11,437 nt of DNA from Alphaproteobacteria bacterium (GTDB lineage Bacteria; Pseudomonadota; Alphaproteobacteria; SMXP01), in contig JANQLI010000034.1 of assembly GCA_028280675.1 (NCBI GenBank), forward strand, positions 1 through 11,437. Reading direction: 5' to 3'. Position numbers and translations under genes: made by a program. Shown piece by piece: positions 1 to 5,882 of the stretch; the first letter of the stretch is position 1; each line of letters begins with the position of its first letter. The notes under the pieces are model-generated. The model saw nothing but the letters and a program-made list of their open reading frames with translations. It was not told the origin of the DNA and searched no databases.

Positions 1-95
1 ACCTTGACAAACATCTCCACATGATACGGCGCCATGCGGTTGATACGGACAACAGGTGTGTTGCCGATCGTATCGACGATTGAGTTGTAGATCAT
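1..95 (-). CDS. cysK: Cysteine synthase A, N-terminal fragment (cut by window edge)
   Basis: The 31 visible codons read from position 95 down to the window edge. They begin MIYNSIVDTIGNTPVVRINR, which matches the conserved N-terminus of O-acetylserine sulfhydrylase (family pattern IYxSIxDTIGNTPLVRLNR). The enzyme is a PLP-dependent cytoplasmic fold-type II protein that makes cysteine from O-acetylserine and sulfide. The PLP lysine and the rest of the protein lie outside the window. The start is well supported: a GGGAGGA Shine-Dalgarno (complement of 103-109) sits 7 nt before the ATG. It is the fourth minus-strand gene after cysS, the Fe-S scaffold and the PNPOx-like gene, about 100 nt beyond the last. 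A cystathionine beta-synthase-type paralogue cannot be excluded from so short a piece, but the start of the protein fits CysK best. Confidence 0.85.
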   Translation of the reverse strand, partial: MIYNSIVDTIGNTPVVRINRMAPYHVEMFVK

Positions 96-196
96 AAAAC
101 TATCCTCCCAAAAGACGGCCTTCTCTTATTGCGCGCCTTATACAACTTTTTTATCAGCCCGTCGTCTTCATTAGCGGACGTAACCATCTTCGATCC

Positions 197-787
197 TTAC
201 GTCTCATCAGCCGCATCTGGTGTGGCCGCGGCGATTTCCTCATCCGTCAATCCAGCCAACCCATCTAAGCTCTGTTTATTCAAAGCTTGTAATCCAGCCC
301 GCATATGTGTGTCGTCCACACCATCAATATAATTTTGACGTGATGGACGTTCCCCTTTGTAATCATACCAAGGCACACCATAACCACAAGAATCAGACAC
401 ACGTTTCACGTTGAGTTTAATGATCGAACGGACACCGCGAAGATCAAGATCATAATGGGTGAGAAGGCGATCAAATTCAGGGTCATTACGCGAGACAACA
501 GCGCCTTCGCCATGAAAACGATATATTTTTGGCGGACCTTCGAAAGCGCACATCATAATCACCATACGTTTGTTTTCACGAATGTGAGCGATCGTTTCAA
601 CGCCCGATCCTGCATACTCCAAATACATCAATGTGTGGTCATCCAGAACGCGTAACGTATCACCGCCTTTTGGAGAGCAATTGACAAGACCCTCACCTGT
701 GAGCGGCGCCGTGGCAACAAAAAACAGTTTCTGTTTGCCAATCCACGTCGCAATCTTCTCATCAATACAGTCGAAAACTTTGGCCAT
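197..787 (-). CDS. Pyridoxamine 5'-phosphate oxidase-like flavoprotein (FMN split barrel)
   Basis: A 196-aa protein of the PNPOx-like FMN-binding split-barrel superfamily. Recognisable blocks run in order: an N-terminal IATWIGKQKLFFVATAP strand pair, the NCSPKGGDTLRV segment, a TLMYLEYAGSGVET strand that usually contributes to flavin or substrate binding, RMVIMMCAFEGPPKIYRFHG, and the subfamily hallmark SCGYGVPWYDYKGERP. A roughly 45-residue C-terminal tail rich in Leu and Asp/Glu follows, typical of this alphaproteobacterial/fungal subgroup. True pyridoxamine phosphate oxidase activity is not established for the subgroup, so no gene symbol is given. The frame stays open for 26 codons upstream, but I chose the ATG at 787 because AGGAGAAAGG precedes it closely and the upstream codons resemble no family sequence. 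It lies 83 nt downstream of the Fe-S scaffold gene and may share its transcript. Confidence 0.85.
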   Translation of the reverse strand: MAKVFDCIDEKIATWIGKQKLFFVATAPLTGEGLVNCSPKGGDTLRVLDDHTLMYLEYAGSGVETIAHIRENKRMVIMMCAFEGPPKIYRFHGEGAVVSRNDPEFDRLLTHYDLDLRGVRSIIKLNVKRVSDSCGYGVPWYDYKGERPSRQNYIDGVDDTHMRAGLQALNKQSLDGLAGLTDEEIAAATPDAADET

Positions 788-870
788 GACCTTTCTCCTT
801 CCTGAAACTTCAGAAAGTGTGACAGAAGGCAGCACGTTTTTCCAGATTCCACATGTGTAAGACACACAGA

Positions 871-1320
871 TCAGGTCTGTACCGCAGACAGAGCATTCGC
901 TCTAATTTCTTCGACGGCTTTAGCAACGGCTTCGAAAGTCAGTAAAACCGATGTATGGCGCCCTTTATACTCACGAACCGGAATCAAAATTTCAAGGTCA
1001 GCCCACTTCCCCGTTGGGGGATCGCCATTGTCTTTGAGCATGGCGCGCATTTGATCACGCAAAGCTATCAACTCGTCACCTGTCGATCCCATGATATGGC
1101 GCGCCATAATTGAGGACGAACATTGCCCTAAAGCGCAGGCTTTCACATCATGACCAAAATCGGTGACAACATCATCTTGCATTTTTAGATCAACCGTCAC
1201 CTTACTCCCGCACAGCCGACTGACCTCCGTGACCGTTGCATCGGGATCTTCCAAACGCTCCGTTCGCGGAATATTTCCCGCAAACTCTAAGATGCGCGTA
1301 TTGTAGAGGTCATTGATCAT
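871..1320 (-). CDS. Iron-sulfur cluster assembly scaffold (SufU/IscU-like), missing third cysteine
   Basis: A 149-aa protein of the IscU/NifU N-terminal fold, on which Fe-S clusters are assembled in the cytoplasm or which transfers sulfur. Cys37 (RLCGSKV) aligns with IscU Cys37. Cys67 (LGQCSSSIMA) aligns with IscU Cys63. The IscU His105-Cys106 pair appears as His122-Thr123 (GRHTSVLL), so the third cysteine is replaced by Thr. The IscU Asp39 position is Ser39. An extra cysteine, Cys62, lies five residues before Cys67. Because the surrounding residues remain family-like, I read this as a subfamily trait rather than decay, but that is inference. The ATG is 10 nt after the cysS stop with no clear Shine-Dalgarno, which suggests translational coupling to cysS. 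The name SufU is plausible but not assigned because the ligand set differs. Confidence 0.85.
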   Translation of the reverse strand: MINDLYNTRILEFAGNIPRTERLEDPDATVTEVSRLCGSKVTVDLKMQDDVVTDFGHDVKACALGQCSSSIMARHIMGSTGDELIALRDQMRAMLKDNGDPPTGKWADLEILIPVREYKGRHTSVLLTFEAVAKAVEEIRANALSAVQT

Positions 1321-1330
1321 CGGAAGTGTA

Positions 1331-2722
1331 TTAATCCTTCACTTTCCATATGGTGCCGTCGGGCGTATCTTCAATGGCAACACCCATGGCGTCTAGCTCA
1401 TCACGAATGGCATCCGAATGCGCAAAGTCTTTATTGGCGCGCGCGTCTTTCCGCTCTTCAATCAACGCCTCAATCTTAGCTTCATCGACATCCACACTGC
1501 TCGATGATTGAAACCATGCTTCCGGGTCTTGCTGTAAAAAACCAAGCAACGCACCACAGGTTATTAATTGCGCTTTGACAAGAGCTTTTTGCGCTGTGCT
1601 TTCAGCCGTGTTAGCGTCTTTCGCAAGACCCGCAAGATACGCAATGGCTTTCGGTGTATTCAAATCATCTTCAAGTGTCGCCAAAAAGTCTTCTGGCACG
1701 TCCACATCAGTTGCGGCCTCCACATCGGCAAGCCGCCGCAGCGCGCCATATAGGCCATCCAAGGTTTTCTTCGCTTGCGCCAATCCCGCATCGGTCCAAT
1801 CCAGTGGTTGGCGGTAATGCGCATTTAACAGCGCAAAGCGAATAGCTTCACCAGGTGCAGTTTCTAAAAGATTGTGCACCAGCAACACATTGCCGATGCT
1901 TTTCGACATTTTTTCTTTGTCCACATTCACAAAGCCATTATGCATCCAGTAGCGAACATATAGCGCGCCGTTATGTGCACATGTGCTTTGGGCAATTTCA
2001 TTTTCATGATGCGGGAAAATCAAATCATGCCCCCCACCATGAATATCGATGGTTTCTCCCAAATGTTTTTCAATCATGCACGAGCATTCCAAGTGCCAGC
2101 CAGGACGGCCGCGCCCCCACGGACTGTCCCATCCCGGTTGATCGTCGTTTGACGGTTTCCATAAGACAAAATCCGCTGGATCTTTTTTGTATGGCGCCAC
2201 TTCCACCCGCGCGCCTGCGATCAAGTCATCCCGATTGCGTTTTGACAATTTCCCATAGTCGGCAAAAGACAGCACATCAAACAAGACATGGCCTTCGGCA
2301 GCATAGGCATGGCCCGCCGCAATGAGCCCTTCAATCATCGCAATCATTTCGGGCAATGTGTCTGTGGCCTTCGGTTCAATACTTGGACTAAGCACACCGA
2401 GCGCAACCATGTCGTCTTGATAGATACGGGTAAATTTTTCCGTGATTGCCTCAATGGCAATATTTTGTTCTGCAGAGGCTTTGATAATTCTATCGTCAAT
2501 ATCAGTAATGTTGCGGGCGTAAATCACCTGTGGATAAAGATGTGAGAGCACACGATAAAGAACATCGAACACCACTGCGGGGCGCGCATTGCCAATATGG
2601 GCATAGGAATACACGGTCGGACCACAGACATACATCGTCACCCGCTTGGGATCGCTTGGCGTGAACGTTTCTTTTTGGCGGCTCAGCGTATTGTATAAGG
2701 CAAGACTCATGAATGGCTGCAT
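1331..2722 (-). CDS. cysS: Cysteinyl-tRNA synthetase
   Basis: A 463-aa class Ia aminoacyl-tRNA synthetase, close to the E. coli length of 461. It charges tRNA-Cys with cysteine in the cytoplasm. The HIGH motif is HIGN at residues 42-45 and the KMSKS loop is at 271-275. The four zinc ligands that recognise the cysteine thiol are present: Cys33, Cys213 (HLECSCM), His238 and Glu242 (FPHHENE). They align with E. coli Cys28, Cys209, His234 and Glu238. The C-terminal anticodon-binding helices end in GVAIEDTPDGTIWKVKD, like the family. Two starts are possible: Met1 at 2722 and Met5 at 2710 (MSLALYNTLSRQKE), the latter closer to the usual family N-terminus. Neither has a convincing Shine-Dalgarno. 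It heads the minus-strand string leading to the Fe-S scaffold, PNPOx-like and cysK genes. Confidence 0.97.
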   Translation of the reverse strand: MQPFMSLALYNTLSRQKETFTPSDPKRVTMYVCGPTVYSYAHIGNARPAVVFDVLYRVLSHLYPQVIYARNITDIDDRIIKASAEQNIAIEAITEKFTRIYQDDMVALGVLSPSIEPKATDTLPEMIAMIEGLIAAGHAYAAEGHVLFDVLSFADYGKLSKRNRDDLIAGARVEVAPYKKDPADFVLWKPSNDDQPGWDSPWGRGRPGWHLECSCMIEKHLGETIDIHGGGHDLIFPHHENEIAQSTCAHNGALYVRYWMHNGFVNVDKEKMSKSIGNVLLVHNLLETAPGEAIRFALLNAHYRQPLDWTDAGLAQAKKTLDGLYGALRRLADVEAATDVDVPEDFLATLEDDLNTPKAIAYLAGLAKDANTAESTAQKALVKAQLITCGALLGFLQQDPEAWFQSSSSVDVDEAKIEALIEERKDARANKDFAHSDAIRDELDAMGVAIEDTPDGTIWKVKD

Positions 2723-2798
2723 TCTTATAAGGGTTATTTAAATCGTGAGGATCGACAACGCCACATCCACTATTTTTTCAACCCCTGCCTAACGCCGC

Positions 2799-2815
2799 CT
2801 TGCAAAGAGTGCAAG
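2799..2815. promoter_or_regulatory. 17-bp palindrome CTTGCA-N5-TGCAAG, possible operator
   Basis: A perfect 6-bp inverted repeat with a 5-nt centre (AAGAG). It lies 77 nt upstream of the cysS start and 61 nt upstream of the folE promoter -35 box. Its 6-5-6 architecture is the same as that of the 2882-2898 palindrome, but the half-site sequence differs. A regulatory role is inferred from symmetry and place only. Confidence 0.3.
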
Positions 2816-2876
2816 CTGTGAAAACGCTGCAGTGGAGGAAAATATGATCTATAAAGATCCTCAGAATCCGCGCCCC

Positions 2877-2905
2877 TTGACTGACCACATATTGGTCACT
2901 ATAAG
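2877..2905 (+). promoter_or_regulatory. Sigma70 promoter for folE-hisI
   Basis: TTGACT (2877-2882), a 17-nt spacer, then TATAAG (2900-2905). Both boxes match the consensus at five of six positions and the spacing is optimal. The expected transcription start is near 2912, which gives a leader of about 115 nt before the folE GTG. This is one of the two best promoter matches in the window. Confidence 0.7.
2882..2898. promoter_or_regulatory. Palindrome TGACCA-N5-TGGTCA within the folE promoter spacer
   Basis: A perfect 6-bp inverted repeat with centre CATAT, filling the spacer between the -35 and -10 boxes of the folE promoter and sharing the last T of the -35 box. A dimeric repressor bound here would block RNA polymerase. 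The regulator is unknown. IclR-family proteins commonly bind short palindromes of this size and one is encoded downstream (4448), but no direct link is shown. Confidence 0.5.
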
Positions 2906-2997
2906 GTCGTCATGCGCTATTCCCCACCAACGGTGGTGCAAAGGTCCTGATTGCGCTAAAATAGTGAACTTAATGCCTTATATATACGTAGGTCTTT

Positions 2998-3016
2998 CTG
3001 GAACGTGGTGTTCTAG
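2998..3016 (+). promoter_or_regulatory. Leader hairpin overlapping the folE Shine-Dalgarno
   Basis: CTGGAAC (2998-3004) pairs with GTTCTAG (3010-3016) around loop GTGGT, giving 7 bp with one G-U pair. The 3' arm ends in the first two bases of the putative Shine-Dalgarno AGGTGA (3015-3020), so folding would partly mask it. An upstream hairpin, CACCA-ACGG-TGGTG (2925-2938), has a 5' arm that could instead pair with TGGTG at 3006-3010, making two alternative structures. I do not recognise the conserved sequence of the known THF-II (folE) riboswitch here. Confidence 0.4.
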
Positions 3017-3027
3017 GTGATGGCAAC

Positions 3028-3714
3028 GTGGCTGTGACCGCTCTAACGAAACGAGATTTAGTGAGAAAAACGATGGACGTAATTGTAGACGGTGCGATTG
3101 TCGAAAAGGACAACGCTACGGATAACCAAGATTGCCATCCACAGCCAACAAAAGCGGAAGCCATGGACGCCGTGCGCACATTGATTGCGTGGGCCGGTGA
3201 CAACCCAGACCGTGAAGGCCTGGTTGACACCCCAGAACGCGTGGTACGGTCATATGAAGAGTTCTTCTCTGGTTATGGTCAAGACCCCCTGGAAGTGCTG
3301 AACCGCACATTTGAAGAGGTTGAAGGCTACCAGGACATGGTGATGCTACGCGGCATTACGCTTGAATCCCATTGCGAACACCACATGGTGCAAATTCTCG
3401 GAAAAGCGCATGTGGCGTATTTCCCAACGAACAAGGTCGTCGGGATTAGCAAGCTGGCACGGGTGATCGACATTTACGCCAAGCGGCTGCAGACGCAAGA
3501 AACCATGACCGCACAGATCGGCGACACATTGCAAGAAGGTCTCGATGCCCGCGGCGTTGCCATCTTGATCGAAGCGAAACATCAATGTATGACCACGCGC
3601 GGTATTCACAAACCCGACGTGGATACGATCACAACACACTTCACAGGTGTTTTCCGTGAAGATCCAGCCCTGGAACAACGCTTCCTGTCACTGATCCGCG
3701 CTGGCACGTATTAA
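3028..3714 (+). CDS. folE: GTP cyclohydrolase I
   Basis: A 228-aa cytoplasmic zinc enzyme that converts GTP to 7,8-dihydroneopterin triphosphate, the first step of folate (and other pterin) synthesis. The zinc site is intact: Cys116 and His119 in SHCEHHM and Cys187 in HQCMTTRG, matching E. coli Cys110, His113 and Cys181 with the same spacing. Other family blocks are REGLVDTPERVVRSYEEFFSGY, VVGISKLARVIDIYAKRLQTQE and the C-terminal FLSLIRAG. Residues 1 to about 45 are a poorly conserved extension. The GTG at 3028 is chosen because AGGTGA (3015-3020) lies 7 nt before it. The in-frame ATG at 3073 (213 aa) is a reasonable alternative with weaker ribosome-binding sequence. It is the first gene of a likely folE-hisI transcript from the promoter at 2877-2905. 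Confidence 0.96.
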   Translation: MAVTALTKRDLVRKTMDVIVDGAIVEKDNATDNQDCHPQPTKAEAMDAVRTLIAWAGDNPDREGLVDTPERVVRSYEEFFSGYGQDPLEVLNRTFEEVEGYQDMVMLRGITLESHCEHHMVQILGKAHVAYFPTNKVVGISKLARVIDIYAKRLQTQETMTAQIGDTLQEGLDARGVAILIEAKHQCMTTRGIHKPDVDTITTHFTGVFREDPALEQRFLSLIRAGTY

Positions 3715-3741
3715 GCACCTGATAGCAAGGTAACGACGCGT

Positions 3742-4230
3742 ATGACGGAACAATCCAGCCGCTTGTTTGACGCTCGCATCAGTGTGGAGCAAGTGGAAGA
3801 AGGCGACACTCTCGCCCCAAAATTCGATGAGCATGGCCTTTTGCCAGTGGTCACAACCGATGCGGCCACAGGTGAATTGCTTATGGTCGGTTATCTCAAT
3901 GCCGAAGCTCTTGAGAAGAGTATTGAAACCGGCGAAGCCCATTATTGGAGCCGCTCACGCCAAGTGCTGTGGCACAAAGGTGCAACCTCTGGTCTGGTGC
4001 AAAAAATTCTTGAGATGCGCGTCGATGATGACCAAGACGCCATCTGGTTCCGTGTCGAAGTGGCTGGCTCTGGCGCATCGTGTCATGTGGGCTATCGTTC
4101 CTGCTTTTACCGCGAAGTTCCGACCGGAGAAGCCGGGGATACACCCGTCAAACTGACCTATAAAGAACAAGATAAAACCTTTGATCCGCGCGACGTTTAT
4201 GGCGACGTCCCTAACCCGACCCAGCTTTAG
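3742..4230 (+). CDS. hisI: Phosphoribosyl-AMP cyclohydrolase with Asp replacing a zinc-ligand Cys
   Basis: A 162-aa stand-alone HisI (no HisE domain). It catalyses the third step of histidine synthesis, opening the adenine ring of phosphoribosyl-AMP. Family blocks are ELLMVGYLNAEAL, AHYWSRSRQVLWHKGATSG, the metal motif VDDDQDAIW (from Val94) and SCHVGYRSCFYRE with Cys114 and Cys121. In characterised HisI the metal motif reads DCD: the aspartates hold Mg2+ and the cysteine is a zinc ligand shared across the dimer. Here that residue is Asp96, and only two cysteines exist in the whole protein. The aspartates and the other two zinc cysteines are kept and the sequence is otherwise normal, so I expect an active enzyme with altered zinc binding, or a subfamily norm. 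It starts 27 nt after folE, with a weak AAGG 11 nt before the ATG. Confidence 0.93.
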   Translation: MTEQSSRLFDARISVEQVEEGDTLAPKFDEHGLLPVVTTDAATGELLMVGYLNAEALEKSIETGEAHYWSRSRQVLWHKGATSGLVQKILEMRVDDDQDAIWFRVEVAGSGASCHVGYRSCFYREVPTGEAGDTPVKLTYKEQDKTFDPRDVYGDVPNPTQL

Positions 4231-4447
4231 GTCCTGTACTGTTAAAGCGACTTAAGGCTGGTTTAAGGCCCTCACGGTCTTTATCATGATCACATGTTGG
4301 ACAAGATAAATGGTGGGTCCATTAGGTGAATACATGATCTAAGGCACTATGCCGTAAGGTCATTTTCTTGCTTATTGATTTCTTGGACCATTTTCTGACC
4401 ATCTGACGGTCGAATTTCCTTGTCTTCAGAATGGTAACGAGGTTTAT
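4231..4447. other. hisI to IclR-regulator gap, no clear signal
   Basis: This 217-nt AT-leaning gap has no rho-independent terminator that I can see. It holds only small inverted repeats (AATGG-TGGGT-CCATT at 4309-4323; GGCA-CTA-TGCC in the 4340s). A TTGGAC with CATTAG 17 nt on (4297-4325) is a weak promoter candidate for the regulator gene. Confidence 0.35.
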
Positions 4448-5317
4448 ATGGATCAAGAACACGCGCAGTCGGCAGTCAAGGCCGAGAATGGTGAGGTAGA
4501 GTTTATGTCCCTTCTTGAGAGTGATCAGGACACCCGTCGATCCGATTCCATCCGCCCCATACGGGCGCTGTTGCGCGGACTGCAAAGCCTGCGCTGTTTG
4601 AACTCCCACAATGGCGTCACCGTCACAGAGATCGCCGACGAAACGGGTCTGCCGCGGACCACCGCCTATCGTATTCTGGAAACACTTTGTGTTGGCGGCT
4701 ACGCAGTTCGCGACCCGTCTGACGACCGTTATCGGCCAACCATTCTTGTGCGCGCCCTCAGCGATGGCTTTGAAGACGAGCCATGGATTCGCGAAATCGC
4801 CAAACCCCTGATCGAAGACCTTTGTAAAGACATCGTTTGGCCCGTGGCCATTGCAACCTTATCCGGCACCTCGATGCTGGTGCGGGAAACGACCGATAAA
4901 AACAGCCCCCTTGCCTTAGAGCGCTATTCCGCAGGAGAACGGGTGCCGATTCTCGCCACGGCTGGCGGGCGGGTGTATCTCGCCTTCTGTCCGCAAGAAC
5001 AACGCGACACACTGTTGAAAGTGTTATCGCACTCTGACAGCCCCGATGATGCCTTTGCCCGTGAAGCCAGCATTGTTGAACGCATCTTGAGTGAAACCAA
5101 AAGCCAAGGCTATGCCTTCCACACCCGCGAATCCCACCGCGAGACAACCGTCTCTGTCCCCGTTCTCGCGGATGGACGTTTACTCGCCTCCATCACCATG
5201 CGCTTTATGACGTCGGCCCTCACACCACAACAAGTGGTCGAAGATTATGTGCCAAAACTAAAAGCTTGCGCAGCGGAGATCGGCAATCAGTTCCTGACCA
5301 AAGCGGCAGCGGAATAA
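4448..5317 (+). CDS. IclR-family transcriptional regulator, MhpR-like
   Basis: A 289-aa DNA-binding regulator. Residues 40-80 form the IclR winged helix-turn-helix (RGLQSLRCLNSHNGVTVTEI then GLPRTTAYRILETL). Residues from about 110 to 285 form the GAF-like effector-binding domain. Several stretches closely follow E. coli MhpR, the activator of 3-phenylpropionate degradation: PSDDRYRPTILVRALSDGF, DEPWIREIAKPL, MLVRETT and LAFCPQEQR. No aromatic catabolism gene is in the window, so the effector and targets are unknown. The ATG at 4448 has GAGG 5 nt upstream; Met20 at 4505, also after a GAGG, is an alternative start (270 aa). The gene is convergent with the cytochrome b561 gene, stop to stop, with 4 nt between them. 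Confidence 0.92.
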   Translation: MDQEHAQSAVKAENGEVEFMSLLESDQDTRRSDSIRPIRALLRGLQSLRCLNSHNGVTVTEIADETGLPRTTAYRILETLCVGGYAVRDPSDDRYRPTILVRALSDGFEDEPWIREIAKPLIEDLCKDIVWPVAIATLSGTSMLVRETTDKNSPLALERYSAGERVPILATAGGRVYLAFCPQEQRDTLLKVLSHSDSPDDAFAREASIVERILSETKSQGYAFHTRESHRETTVSVPVLADGRLLASITMRFMTSALTPQQVVEDYVPKLKACAAEIGNQFLTKAAAE

Positions 5318-5321
5318 GGTT

Positions 5322-5882
5322 CTACCAAGACTCTGGCAGCATTCTTTTCAGCGTCTCATCTTTATCGATGACATGATGCTTCACTGCCGCAGCCGTGTGC
5401 ACCACCAGCAAAACCGCAAGCGTCCATCCCAACGTTTCATGCACGTTGTGCATAGCCTGTTCGAGCGCATCTGACTTTTCAAACAGTTTGGGAAATGTAA
5501 ACAAGTTGAAATAGGTCACGGGAAAACCGTAAGCCTGGGTTTGCACAAAGCCGACAAGCGGCAAAATGATAATGATCACGTAAATCAGTTCCTGCACAGC
5601 CCGGCTGGCGATTTGTTGCCAGCGCGGCATTGGCACATATTTGGGCCGCGTATTGCGCAAGCGCCAAATAAAGGCCGCCGCCGCAACAGGAAAGATGGTC
5701 AAGCCGATACCTTCATGAAACGGCCAGATAGCAAGCGAGAGCTCAAATTGCGCAGGAATATCGGTATCGAGCGTGTCCGTATAAATCCCGATAGACAATT
5801 GCGTGGTCACTAAGACAAATAATAGCCAGTGAAAGCTTTTACTCACAGATCCCCATGACGTTTCTGTGTTGTATGTTGTCAT
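5322..5882 (-). CDS. Cytochrome b561 family membrane protein
   Basis: A 186-aa inner-membrane di-heme b-type cytochrome with four predicted helices, at about residues 15-35, 50-72, 93-115 and 145-167. Candidate heme ligands are His18 (SFHW), His56 (PFHEG), His148 (HNVHETLGW) and His162 (VVHTAAAVKHH). The last two are 14 residues apart, as in E. coli CybB. The C-terminal HHVIDKDETLKRMLP is a family hallmark. The usual role is moving electrons between the quinone pool and a periplasmic or other partner; the superoxide oxidase activity known for E. coli CybB cannot be assumed here. Its ATG overlaps the stop of the upstream exported-protein gene by 4 nt (ATGA), so the two are translationally coupled and probably work together. 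Confidence 0.93.
   Translation of the reverse strand: MTTYNTETSWGSVSKSFHWLLFVLVTTQLSIGIYTDTLDTDIPAQFELSLAIWPFHEGIGLTIFPVAAAAFIWRLRNTRPKYVPMPRWQQIASRAVQELIYVIIIILPLVGFVQTQAYGFPVTYFNLFTFPKLFEKSDALEQAMHNVHETLGWTLAVLLVVHTAAAVKHHVIDKDETLKRMLPESW

Larger units (their letters stand above)
2723..3027. other. Divergent cysS/folE intergenic region
   Basis: About 305 nt separate the divergent cysS and folE starts. The region holds two 17-bp palindromes (2799-2815 and 2882-2898), a strong plus-strand promoter (2877-2905), a small inverted repeat GATCT-ATAA-AGATC (2846-2859), and hairpins in the folE leader (2925-2938 and 2998-3016). I found no convincing sigma70 promoter for cysS on the minus strand; TTGAAA and TATAAG-like words are present but badly spaced. 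Confidence 0.7.

Noticed and set aside
177..203. Inverted repeat GACGTAA/TTACGTC at the PNPOx-like stop, considered as a terminator
   Set aside because: The 13-nt loop is large, there is no U-run, and it overlaps the stop codon.
788..865. 26-codon extension of the PNPOx-like gene
   Set aside because: No ribosome site precedes it, and a strong one stands just before the ATG at 787.
2844..3020. 58-codon ORF beginning MIYKDPQNPRPL with a strong GGAGG 5 nt before its ATG
   Set aside because: The near-consensus folE promoter and its palindrome lie inside it, its later codons look random (many Cys, Trp and Ser), it resembles no family I know, and it ends 7 nt before folE out of frame. It could still be a leader peptide if transcribed from further upstream.
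2912..3027. THF-II (folE motif) riboswitch call
   Set aside because: Position and gene fit, but I could not find the conserved core sequence, so only the hairpins are reported.
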